DNA of 64,000 nucleotides, from the NCBI GenBank assembly GCA_030295235.1, contig AP026130.1:868001-932000 (forward strand). Direction: 5' to 3'. Source of the stretch: Fistulifera solaris. Taxonomy: Eukaryota; Bacillariophyta; Bacillariophyceae; Naviculales; Stauroneidaceae. This document shows positions 10,377-19,784 of this stretch, one piece after another. The notes under the pieces are model-generated. The model had not been told where the DNA came from. It worked only from the letters and a program-made list of their open reading frames with translations, and ran no database searches. Numbering within the stretch: the first letter of the stretch is position 1; each line of letters opens with the position of its first letter. The position numbers were made by a program, and so were the translations under genes.

Positions 10377-11201
10377 ATGTTCGCTAGTAGGCGGTGTTTC
10401 GTGCTCATACTGTTCTGCCTTCTCACCGTGTTGTCAATTGGCCGTGCCAACGACGATAATTACATGCGAGAGGTCATTGAGGAAGCTCAAGAATACATGG
10501 AAGATGAGATGGCTGATCATGACTACTTGGATAGAAAGCGACTTGAAAAGGAGGAAGAACTGAAACAACGACAAGAGCAACTAAAGTACGACGAGCAACA
10601 ACTCTTAGCCGAGCAACAACGGCAAGAAAACGAGCGAATCCAACGAGAACGCGAGGCGGCCTTTCAAGCCGAATTACAACGGATGAGTGAAGACAAACGA
10701 AAAGAAGCGATTCGGCGGAAGAAACAAGACGGGAAGGTAGTACGGAAGGTGTTGAAAGCTGCAGAACGAGGCGATCATTACGGTACTCTGGGGATTCGTA
10801 ACTTTGAACTGCAATTTCCTTCGGCTTCTCTGAATTTTGGAAAATGGAGTTTCCGATTACCCAAATTAACGTTATTTCGGATTTCGAGTAAAGTCATTCG
10901 GAGGGCCTACCGAAATATGGCTCTTCTGGTGCACCCCGATAAGAACCGGGATGGCCGAGCTGTACAGGCTTTCGTTGCCGTCGAGAATGCTGCCTCCATA
11001 TTAGGCGACGATGACGAAAGAGAGAAATACGATGCCGAGCGCTTGCTTTTGAGAAAAGAACGGACGGAAGCCGCGAGGGCCCTGATAGGAACATCTGTTT
11101 CACGCGTCATGACAGCGACAAATCGATCGATATCGACGTTTCGAAGAGTGCTTGGGCCTTTTGCTTTTCCGGTGGCTATCATTGGAATCTTAATAGTCTA
11201 G
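10377..11201 (+). CDS. J-domain protein with signal peptide and coiled coil
   Basis: 274 residues from ATG 10377. An N-terminal hydrophobic segment (FVLILFCLLTVLSIGRA) acts as signal peptide or anchor. Residues ~30-125 are a highly charged Glu/Gln/Arg coiled coil. The J domain begins DHYGTLGI near residue 138; a 30-odd residue insert follows before helix II and the HPD loop (NMALLVHPDKNRDG, HPD near 186). Helix III/IV ends EREKYDAERLLL. A C-terminal hydrophobic stretch (GPFAFPVAIIGILIV) may be a second membrane segment. HPD presence means it should stimulate an Hsp70, probably BiP-like in the ER if the N-terminus is a true signal. An alternative in-frame start upstream is a TTG, so 10377 is preferred. 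Confidence 0.83.
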   Translation: MFASRRCFVLILFCLLTVLSIGRANDDNYMREVIEEAQEYMEDEMADHDYLDRKRLEKEEELKQRQEQLKYDEQQLLAEQQRQENERIQREREAAFQAELQRMSEDKRKEAIRRKKQDGKVVRKVLKAAERGDHYGTLGIRNFELQFPSASLNFGKWSFRLPKLTLFRISSKVIRRAYRNMALLVHPDKNRDGRAVQAFVAVENAASILGDDDEREKYDAERLLLRKERTEAARALIGTSVSRVMTATNRSISTFRRVLGPFAFPVAIIGILIV

Positions 11202-11742
11202 CTAAGAGAGAGAGAGAGAGGCATGTCTATTTTTCCTTTTTTCCTGATGTGAACGAATTGCTTTCGTGCAACGGCTAGGGAAGTTTAATCTTTGATAACA
11301 GCTACAGTACCGGTCATGTGATGATAATGTAGTTATCGGACTTGGTTCTGCTGCTGCCCTTGAAATGCTTCGAGTCAGTCTTCGTGCATACTACTGTAGG
11401 TGTAGGGTGTTTTCGTTCTCTCCAGGTTTTCAACCCCTCTAGATTCATTCGTCATCGAAAGATGATAGAAAGACTCCTCGCTTTTTCGCGGACCATCGTT
11501 TCAAAATTTACTGTACCTTTTTATGTAGTCTTGTTGTTTTGATCTTAGATGGCTTGCCGTATCAACTGAAGATTCAAAATCTCCCGCCAACGCGCGCCTC
11601 GCTTTCGCGCTTTGGTGGGGCGGAGATACAAATCTGCAAAAGCAATGATGCGCTTTGCCGACTGCATGTTTCCTCATTATTTCATCTTCGCCTACCGGAA
11701 TCAAACATTGCTTCCCCTTTTCTTTAACCTATTCTTACGACC
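11202..11742. other. Intergenic, includes a short (GA)n run
   Basis: 540 bp between two plus-strand genes. An (AG)7-8 microsatellite at about 11206-11221 directly follows the J-protein stop. The remainder should contain the promoter of the Orc1/Cdc6-like gene; nothing else recognised. Confidence 0.5.
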
Positions 11743-14700
11743 ATGGATATCTCGTTTCTGGTCGATCGTTTCTGCTTCATTAAGCTCGACGACGGAAATG
11801 AATACCACTGTCTCAAGTTTGACAACCTCGAACACTGTGATCGTGTCCTCAAGACAGCCGGTATCATGACAGATAACTTGATCGAAACGTTCTTTGCCTT
11901 TTCCATCGAAAGCATTGACGAAGAATATAAGAACGGACTGGCCTTTCTGTTGGATGATGATGCGCCATTGAAGGTGCTGGCTGTGAAAAACGAAGAAATG
12001 ACAACGCTGAGGTCACGAGGATATCTTTCGTATTCTCCAAAGACGCAAGGCATCTTGAAATCTCTCCGGCAGCATCTCACTTCATCTCTGAATGCTCGTT
12101 TAAAGCCTTCAGCTCGCGCAGAACCGAATTTATCCGTCGCCATGGAGGGCGTAGAAGCGACAAGAGCGGTGGATGACACTGTGCAGCCCACTTCCGAGCC
12201 AACTTTGCCGTCGACGTCAAATGACAAACCCAAGGTAGACCCGAACGATTCCCAAGTAAGTGAAGCTGACGTCTCTCAGAAAGCAGCAGACGCCGATTCG
12301 GAAGACAGAATGGAAGTTGATTCCGATGAAGCACCTGCCAAGCCGTCGACCACGGAACCGACGCCGGCGTCGGAAGACCAACCCGAGACAGACCCAAGCA
12401 CTTCCCAACAGGCAGATGAAGTTGGTTTGGAAGACCAGATGGATGTCGACTCGAACACTTCTGATCAACCAGCCAGCGACACGTCGACTCAGAAGAAACC
12501 TGCCGCGCGACCGAAGAAAGGAGCAGCGAACAAAAGAACGCCCGCAAGCCAGCACCGAGAAAGAGTCCCCCTTCGACATCCATTCCATCGAAGACATCGG
12601 ATGATTCGATTGGTTGCGTCACGGAAGAGGAGGGTCAAGAGCCCCAGGAGACACACCCGCCCAATCAGGATTTATCGAAGAAAGCGGCGAGCCGTTCCTC
12701 TCAGTCCAAGAAGAAAAGCTCCAGCACAAACGAACTTTTCACACCTCTGGTCAAGAATTGCTCAAAAGCCCCCAAGAAGACTTCACAAGAAAGTACAGCG
12801 GAGGAAGAGGAAGTGATATGGGACGATCCCATTACTTTTAGCGATCTTAAGAAGGACTTCGAGCGGGCTGGCTTTAGTTTCACCGGAAAGGTCTACGCTT
12901 TGCCGAACAAGCACCCTTCTGTTTGCAACGATGCCAAGCTTGGACGTGACTATTTCACAACAGTAGCTGACTTTCGTAAGCATCTGTGCGCCTATGGAAT
13001 GGACGATTGCAAGGATTGGGATGCCGAGACGCGTGAGAAAATTCACGACTGGGTGCGCTACCACATTGTCGACCGTAAAGGTAGACTCCCTCGATTGAGA
13101 CCAGCCAAGACCTACAATATCTGGAAAACTTTGACACAGATTGGATTCGTTTATCATGACAAAAGCTTAGGGCCTCGATATTGTTTTCCGGGGGAAGGTG
13201 GGCTTGAATTTGACTCCGAGGCAGCCTGTGTCGAGCACATTTCGAGGTATGGCTTCCCCGACAACTGTGACTTCAGTTCCGTGACAGACATTGAACGAAC
13301 TCGCATACAAATGATGGTCGCCGAAGCAGTTCGCGTCAATACCTTGTAAGTTCGCAGTGACTTTGCGATCTTGTTTTCTCGTCTTGTCTCACATCTGCTT
13401 TTCGTACAGTCAACCGATTGATCCGGACTGGGACTTGAATGTTAGCACTTATGGCAGAAGAACATCTACTTTGAAGAGGAGACAGACGACGAGTCGGCAG
13501 GATAGCATTCATTCGGTCACAAAGAAGCTCGAATACACCAACAGCGCAAAACGAGCCAAACTACAAGTGCCTGCTTCGCAGTCGACCGCCCCAAAGACTC
13601 CACCGCAGACCATGGAGACTTCGCAGTCAATTGATACGCCTAATCACATCCCAACGACCGTCACTTTGTCTCCCGAACCTTCGTTTACATTGCCCGAGTT
13701 CGGAGGTACTGATAAAGAAAGGTTGCAAGCGTGCTTGAATGCATTGAAGCTCCATCACTCTATCGGGCTATTGCGTTTCGATCCGGACGGGACGTCCAGT
13801 TTGCGGGCAAACCTGGCTCGCGTGGAAAACTTTCTGACCGGTGTCTTCAAAAGAGAAGTCAAGATTCTTACCTCTATGACGACGAAGATAATTCGGCATC
13901 GGCGGCTTTGTACGTATGCGGCCAACCAGGTGTTGGGAAGACAACGGGGGTCATGTATTGCTGTGATAAGTTGAAAGATGAGGAGGCGATTCATGGTTTG
14001 GACGTCCGTGTCGTCAAGGTTACTGCAAACGACTTGAAGGACTCGAACGATCTTTACGAGGCGATGGCATCCTCCCTCAAAACGACTGCGACTAAAAAGA
14101 CAATTATCTCGAAATTGAAGGTCAGGCAGTTTGTAGGAAAGAATAAGCCGGTTTTCTTGATTTTCTTGTTAGATGAAATCGACATGATGCTGTCAGCGAG
14201 CGACAGCGTTCATCCGCACCGAAAGTCAGAATTGGCTGTTAAGGAACTTCTCGAGTTTGCGAACGACCCTGGACTAAATTTTGCTCTCATCGGACTAGCG
14301 AATTCGACTGGTAATGATAAGTACGGAAAGCTTCATCAGCTTGGAAAGGTATGTTTGAGAAAAGTCGATAACAGCATGCGCTGCACATTTTCGTTCATGA
14401 CTAAACACTATGTCTCCTCCTTCACGCAATTTAGTTTCAAGAGGTGGTGACGTTTACCACATACTCGGCTATGGATCTCAAGCGTATTTTGGAAGTCCGC
14501 GTCGGTCATTCCGTGATTTCCGAGTCGGTTCTCGATGCAATTGCCAAGAAAGTGGGAAGCTCGAACGGAGATGCGCGTAAGGCGCTGGACGCTGCTGCAC
14601 GAGCGGTGACTGCTTGCCTCCAGAAAACGCCGGATGATGCGATGACTTACGGGACGCTCGTGAACACTGTAGATGTCATGAAACTCTTGCAGTCCTTCGA

Positions 14701-15097
14701 CAAGAATTACAAGGAAATCATGGAAGGTCAACCAACAGCTGGTAAAATTGTCATGTGCATTGCTTCGGTATTTGCTGAAAAGAACCGAAGCGTGTCGCTT
14801 GACGAATTGTACGAGGTAACAAACCAAGTGCTCGGCGCTACCGGCCGGTTAGACGATATGCTACAATCCGAAGATTTCAATTTGGTGGTCGAGAATCTGG
14901 TGGACAGTGGATTATTGAGAACTGGCGCAGCGGCGAAGAAGCGAGGGAAAAAGAAGAGTAACGAAGTTGACGCAAAAGCCAGCTCTCTCATTGAATTGGA
15001 AATTTCAGTGGGAAACGTACATGCCCTTCTCGAAGCGGAAATGAAAATTCCCTTTTATCAAACGCTTCGCGAACGAGCGGCGAGTAAGATGAAATAG
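11743..15097 (+). CDS. Orc1/Cdc6-like AAA+ replication initiation ATPase with long N-terminal extension
   Basis: About 1068 residues, three exons: introns 13346-13409 (64 nt) and 14349-14434 (86 nt). Two one-base losses interrupt the frame, at CC 12549-12550 and AA 13861-13862; restoring one base each gives an open, divisible reading frame. N-terminus (1-120) unrecognised, then an acidic Ser/Thr/Pro linker with repeated EDxMxVDS. Next come two copies of a WDDPITFSDLKKDFERAGF / YNIWKTLTQIGF...YCFPGE type small domain often seen in diatom proteins. The AAA+ module has Walker A CGQPGVGKTT (near 705), Walker B FLLDEIDMM (near 789), sensor-1 region FALIGLANSTG and a Sensor-2/winged-helix tail from ~850. 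Helices and spacing fit Orc1/Cdc6, which load MCM at origins. Distinguishing Orc1 from Cdc6 needs a tree. No BAH domain is evident. Confidence 0.82.
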
Positions 15098-15173
15098 TTC
15101 TCACGTATTGTCTACCATCGGGACCCATTGATAGTAATTTATTGTATATTGTTAGTCTTCGATATCTTTTCCA

Positions 15174-15673
15174 TCATTTGCATGCGGTCCGCCGACCTAA
15201 CGCGCTCATTATTTGTTCTCGTAGGTCGAGACATTGTTCGTAGGAGCAAGGCGTTGCCCCAGGAAATGCTTCTATAAGTGATATCTTCTGGTCATCTTCT
15301 CGTATCCGCAAACAAACCACACTTTCAACCGCATGAACCCGTATGTGTTCTATGACGATGCAATCCAGAATGTCGCTCGCCGGCCAAAAACGGGGCACCG
15401 ACACATTGCGTCCGCGTTCGTCGCGTGTCACCTGTTGCAGGCCGAGTGGATATACCGCAATGACGACGTCCTTCCGTTGTTGCTTCGACGATAAAACCGG
15501 CTTGCATATGAAATAGCTCAGTATCAAAAGAGGCAATGCGCCAGGAACATCAATTCGTGTTCGATCGGATGAATGAAAAGGATGGCAACAATGAGGGCAA
15601 CAATGATCCAGATGATTTCTCCCGCAGCATAGTTCAGAGAGGGGGCCGCTGGAACCTTTATTTCCTGGGGCAT
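15174..15673 (-). CDS. PIGH: PIG-H-like subunit of GPI N-acetylglucosaminyltransferase (one frame break)
   Basis: About 166 residues from ATG 15673 (MPQEIKVPAAPSLNYAAGE). One base is missing in an A4 run (15576-15579) relative to the duplicate copy at 16.3-16.5 kb, which has A5 and reads through. Two N-terminal hydrophobic helices (IIWIIVALIVAILF and ALPLLILSYFICKPV) form the expected hairpin. They are followed by the cytosolic PIG-H domain: VVIAVYPLGLQQVTRDERG, RFWPASDILDCIVIEHI, AVESVVCLRI and a C-terminal YEQCLDLREQIMSAL helix like the human protein's last helix. PIG-H works in the ER-membrane complex that transfers GlcNAc to phosphatidylinositol, the first GPI-anchor step. The size fits the family (188 in human). 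It converges with the Orc1/Cdc6-like gene (76 bp between stops). Confidence 0.75.
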
Positions 15674-16053
15674 GAAGGATTTGATATGAAAACTGAATTT
15701 TAAAAAGGAATATCTGTAAACAAAACATAAAAAAGGCAGTAGACTGGACAATAAGGGCCTTCATGCATTTATTATTCGCGTGAAAAATGATGCGCCTTTG
15801 GCTAATTCCGGGACTGAAAACAAGTTGGGTCACGCATCCCGTAAACTAACATTATGCCGTATAGTGAATTTTGATGGAAATCAACACAAGCAGGTTACGT
15901 AAAATAATAACGCCACAACAACATTGCTAAAAGCGCTCACAAGCGTGGCATGCTAAAATAATGCGCTAAACGACTTGTTAAGAGTTGTATAGTCTGACAT
16001 ATTGTTGCATAACAAATAGTATGACAATTGTTTTCGGGACTGGTATTATATAA
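15489..16053. repeat. Direct duplication, copy A (PIG-H 5' end and upstream region)
   Basis: This ~565-bp segment is repeated at 16276-16831 with high identity. It covers the first ~60 codons of the PIG-H-like gene and ~380 bp of upstream DNA. The copies differ by short indels, several in homopolymers (A4 vs A5, A6 vs A5, T4 vs T3), and a few substitutions. Within it, a GGGACTG...CCCGTAAAC(C/T)AACATTAT segment resembles the end of the 230-bp array unit. Confidence 0.9.
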
Positions 16054-16275
16054 ACTAGCCGCCTTCGGCGTCTAGCCCCTGCAGGGCTTTTTTCGTTCTC
16101 GCCCTTCCCGCAAGCGGGGGCTCGATATCCCCGGGGATAGCGTCACACCCGTGATTCAGACACCCGGGAGCGCGTTACGTTACGTGACACACACACACAC
16201 ACACGGACACAGCGCGCTATTATAAATAGATAGATAGATAAAAGCAGCACTTTTCAAGAGGACTTACGTAGCGTT
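16054..16275. other. GC-rich hairpin-bearing insert between the two duplicate copies
   Basis: 222 bp unlike its surroundings. It has a GCCGCC-TTCG-GCG hairpin, then GCCC-CTGCA-GGGC followed by T6 (formally like a bacterial intrinsic terminator). CCCGCAAGCGGG and CCCCGGGG come next. A (CA)n run (about 16190-16205) and a (TAGA)n run (about 16225-16240) close it. No ORF. It may be a small mobile insert or the junction of the duplication. Confidence 0.55.
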
Positions 16276-16460
16276 CGATAAACCGGCTTGCATATGAAAT
16301 AGCTCAGTATCAAAAGAGGCAATGCGCCAGGAACATCAATTCGTGTTCGATCGGATGAATGAAAAAGGATGGCAACAATGAGGGCAACAATGATCCAGAT
16401 GATTTCTCCCGCAGCATAGTTCAGAGAGGGGGCCGCTGGAACCTTTATTTCCTGGGGCAT
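16254..16460 (-). pseudogene. Truncated PIG-H 5' copy
   Basis: 68 codons from the duplicated ATG (16460): the two hydrophobic helices of the PIG-H-like protein, in frame, then ending RTLRKSS instead of continuing into the cytosolic domain. It lacks the conserved VVIAVYPLG domain, so it cannot encode a working subunit. Just after the point where identity to copy A ends there is a GTAAGTCC that could serve as a splice donor, so a chimeric transcript is conceivable. Confidence 0.7.
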
Positions 16461-16831
16461 GAAGGATTTGATATGAAAACTGAATTTTAAAAAGGAATAT
16501 CTGTAAACAAAACATAAAAAGGCAGTAGACTGGACAAGGGCCTTCATGCATTTTCGCGTGAAAAATGATGCGCCTTTTGCTAATTCCGGGACTGCGTTAA
16601 TAAGTTGGGTGACGCATCCCGTAAACCAACATTATACCGTATAGTGAATTTTGATGGAAATCAAAACAAGCAGCTTACGTAAAATAATAACGCCACAACA
16701 ACATTTTGCTAAAAGCGCTTACAAGCGTGGCATGCTAAAATGCGCTAAACGACTTGTTAAGAGCTGTAGTCTGACATTTTGTTGCATAACAAATAGTATG
16801 ACAATTGTTTTCGGGACTGGAATTTTATAAA
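16276..16831. repeat. Direct duplication, copy B
   Basis: Second copy of 15489-16053. Identity starts at CGATAAACCGG and ends near TATAAA. Downstream (16832-17054) is unique sequence in which I see no gene. Confidence 0.9.
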
Positions 16832-17054
16832 TCACGCCTCACTGAACCTACACTATAGATGATACGCGAAATTCCATGTACACTTTAACGTTATACTAGC
16901 TGCACGAAAGTCATCATAGCACGACAAAAAACCCACACAATAACGCAACAGCAAAACGCAGCATCAACAACAAACGCAACTAGATAGCTTGTATATCAAG
17001 TGCAATACAACAGATAGATACCAATCATAGCTCATTATACTGAAAACATCAATA

Positions 17055-17695
17055 ATGAGCGACGAGAACACGAAAAGGGAGCCGTTGCTGTTGAAGAGTA
17101 TGACTGGTTGGTTCCCCTCACACCACAATTTACTGGAGTTTTTGCAAGAACTGGAGTTGAAATCTCCCGACGGAAGACACCTCATCAATTACGATGTCGC
17201 GGAACGCGTTGCTTCCTTCTCACCGTACCTAAAGTAGACCCGAATCAAATCCAAGTCGTCGGTTGTTCCTCGAGTGACGGCTCGCATCCCATTTCCGATT
17301 GTCTTTCACCGAGTGAAGACACGTGGTGGATTTCGGGCGCCGAATCGATGCCCGGAGGGAAAGGATCCGAATTTGTGGAGTTCCAATTACATCCCACCAA
17401 TATACGACGCTTGTCTCGTGTGGGCATTCATATACCACCATTGCCTCAGGGACCGCTGTCGGTACGCGATTTTGTCATTCAAGCGTTCGATGGGACTGTG
17501 TGGGAGACCATTTCTCCCACGTGGCGATGTGAGAATGTTCCGGAGATGCAGTACTTTGCCTTTGATTCGCCTGGCGTCGATGTGCAACTGCTGCGCGTCG
17601 TCTGTCTTTCCAATCAGCTGCATGAATTTTACAACAATCGTTTGGTGACCTTTAATTTCAATCGAGTGGGATTCTATTCCGTGGCGTTTGAGTAA
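17055..17695 (+). CDS. Predicted discoidin (F5/8C-like) galactose-binding-fold protein
   Basis: About 213 residues from ATG 17055. A single missing base in the A3 run 17231-17233 links NYDVAERVASFSPYLK to VDPNQIQVVGCSSSDGSHPI; without it the ORF stops at TAG. The body has the jelly-roll pattern of discoidin/DOC-type domains: a solvent-exposed loop SEDTWWISGAES, then EFVEFQLHPTNIRRLSRVGI, IPPLPQGPLSVRDFVIQAF, W..ISPTW and a final strand RLVTFNFNRVGFYSVAFE. Intracellular proteins with this fold often present ligands in ubiquitin or adaptor complexes; here the fold is an inference and no enzyme domain is attached. No signal peptide. Function unknown. Confidence 0.6.
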
Positions 17696-17860
17696 TAACA
17701 GTTTTTGATTTCGAACGAGTTTGCATGCTACTAATATCATGTTGCTAATTTCGTAGAGTTTGGATGCAACTATTTCATGTTGCTGTAAGCATGTCAGATG
17801 ATTATATCCTGACCTAATTTTCACAGTTTAAAACTACTCCGTACTTGTTAATTTCCATTT

Positions 17861-19214
17861 CTAACTATTTCGCATTTCCTCCGAAAGCGCAAACAGTCTA
17901 CCCTCTCGAACAGGACAAATAACATATTCATCCACAAATGGATCTTCTTCTCGTTTGGTATTCACTTCGTGTAGTATTACAATGGCATCTCCTTGTATGT
18001 CTTTCGGCAAGAGTGTCGTCCCTGTTTTGGTAAAAAGATTTCTCCGCCCTCGTTCGGTGTTTCACACAACACCAAAACACTTGCCAGTACATTGGCTTCG
18101 TCCGCCAAATTGACGCGTATCATGGAGTCATCATTTCCTAGGTCAGCAGGACGGCACGTCGTGGAACCATCCGAATCAATGCTGCAATCTTCTTGTTTCT
18201 GGGTAGGCTCCATCAAACGCACTTGCATCAGCGGATCTTTATCAATGTTGGCGGTCATTTCCGTAGCATACGATACCAGTTGTTCTACTTTTTCCATGAA
18301 GAGGCCCACCAGTTTATTCGAAGACTTGGTTTTGCGGGGCAGAGCATTATTTGTTACCGCTTGTCGGAGGGCATGACACTCGGACCCCGTGACAAATTGC
18401 TGCACACGCAAAATTCTACTATAATCCGATTCAAACAACTTTTGCGTTTTAAATTTCTGTTTTTGTCCCCTGACAGGTTGAAAAGTCCAAGTCGAATTGA
18501 CAATCGAAGTAGTGGTGGTCGTATTCATGGTATCGCGACACGCGTATTGACTCCACGAACGTCCCATTTGTTTTCGCAATTGACTTTGAAATTGAATTTC
18601 GTCCGCCGTTTCTTGCATCGAAATTGCCAGTTGTTCTTCCATACAATCGGCAAGTCGATCGATTTTTGCCTTGTCACTCAACGAAGTGTCGTCTTGTACG
18701 GATTGTTGACATTCGTCGAGGGCTTCTTTGGCTTTTCTCCGGGCCCGTGTTTTATGATCTTCGACGGTCACAACAAAGTTCTCATCGACAATGAAAACTG
18801 AATAACGCAAGGAGGATTTGAATGAGTAAGGAATATGTCTTAATTATGACTCCGGAAACCAGACTTACTTTGATCTTCATTCGCACTGACGGTGAAATAA
18901 GCTTTGCGACATTCGGCTTCCTTGCAACTTCCGGTCTTTTTGCTGGGCAGTTCTTGCACTTCAAACGAATGCGTCACATACGAATTGATGGAACTATCTC
19001 CTCCATTGACCAATCCGCCATCGGTATTGGAACCCGCCAATTCTTTCGTTTGCGGATGAATCCAGAAAAAGTCAATTTTACAGCCCGCTCGATTTTGTAC
19101 GACAATGTTGCGCGACGAAGGATTTCCGTCTTTGCGGTATCGCGCCGTGCCAGGAGAGATGTGACTCAAGAATAAGATGGTGCTAAAAAGAAAGTTAGTA
19201 AATCGATTCATCAT
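17861..19214 (-). CDS. Secreted/ER protein with VHL-like N-domain and degenerate prolyl-4-hydroxylase-like C-domain
   Basis: About 427 residues, ATG 19214 (MMNRFTNFLFSTILFLSHIS, signal peptide). The 71-nt intron 18868-18798 joins ANEDQ to IFIVDENFV. One base is missing in a run of four (18025-18028); correction extends the C-terminus to TAG 17861. Residues ~30-115 (NRAGCKIDFFWIHPQTKELA ... SFEVQELPS) have the VHL beta-domain pattern. A charged helical region follows. The last ~190 residues follow the P4H layout: RVQQFVTGSECHALRQAV, ...MIRVNLADEANVLASVLVLC, PNEGGEIFLPK, DAIVILHEV and DEYVICPVREGRLFAL. The HxD iron triad is not visible and the distal His of the HxxCPV motif is Tyr (YVICPV), so hydroxylase activity is doubtful. 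Two CxxxC-type Cys pairs suggest oxidising lumen. Role unknown. Confidence 0.65.
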
Positions 19215-19784
19215 GGTGATTGGTTGTTTTATGACCTCGGTTTGATCGGTTGCGTTGAGCGACGCGATGATGATGGCAATGCGAACTGTGACCTTTTGCA
19301 ACGGTCCGGCTTTTTTCTTTTTATGCCTAGCACGCGATGACGTACCGGTACCTGGTATTTAGTATAGCACACGCTTGGCCCTGCTTGTTGCTTCAACTTT
19401 ACCAAGACTGAATTTCAGTCGTCGCTTTCATGTTTGTGTGTGTATGACCTTGCATAGGGTTTCTACTTACTCCTTTGGATCTTGAATCTAGACCTTAGGT
19501 TATCTACAAGCTTGTTGAGCTGCATTTGTCACGATACAGTACTCGATAGAACTACCTTTAGACAGCAACTGCAATGCACGGGTGTATGTGAGATGTTCGG
19601 TTATCCCGTACGTTAATGGAGTGAGACACTTCACATTCTACGAGACGACCGCACGCACAGCAACGACACGGCCATTTTTGATGATTCATATTCATTCATT
19701 CATTCATTCATTGCTCTCTCACGTTTCCTGTCATTGCTGCAATCGCGTCTGGATTCGATTCTACTACTTCTTCCTTCTCGTAGA
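19215..19784. other. Divergent intergenic region
   Basis: 570 bp between the VHL/P4H-like gene and the sterol reductase. It contains one GACTGAATTTCAGTC palindrome (19406-19420) related to the 230-bp array, and a CATT microsatellite (about 19688-19712). Confidence 0.5.

Noticed and set aside
16068-16096. Bacterial intrinsic terminator and hence a bacterial contaminant or organelle insert
   Set aside because: Only the hairpin matches; the surrounding text is eukaryotic-type intergenic DNA with microsatellites and no bacterial ORF.
16254-16460. A second functional PIG-H gene
   Set aside because: It lacks the whole cytosolic domain; homology stops at the duplication boundary.
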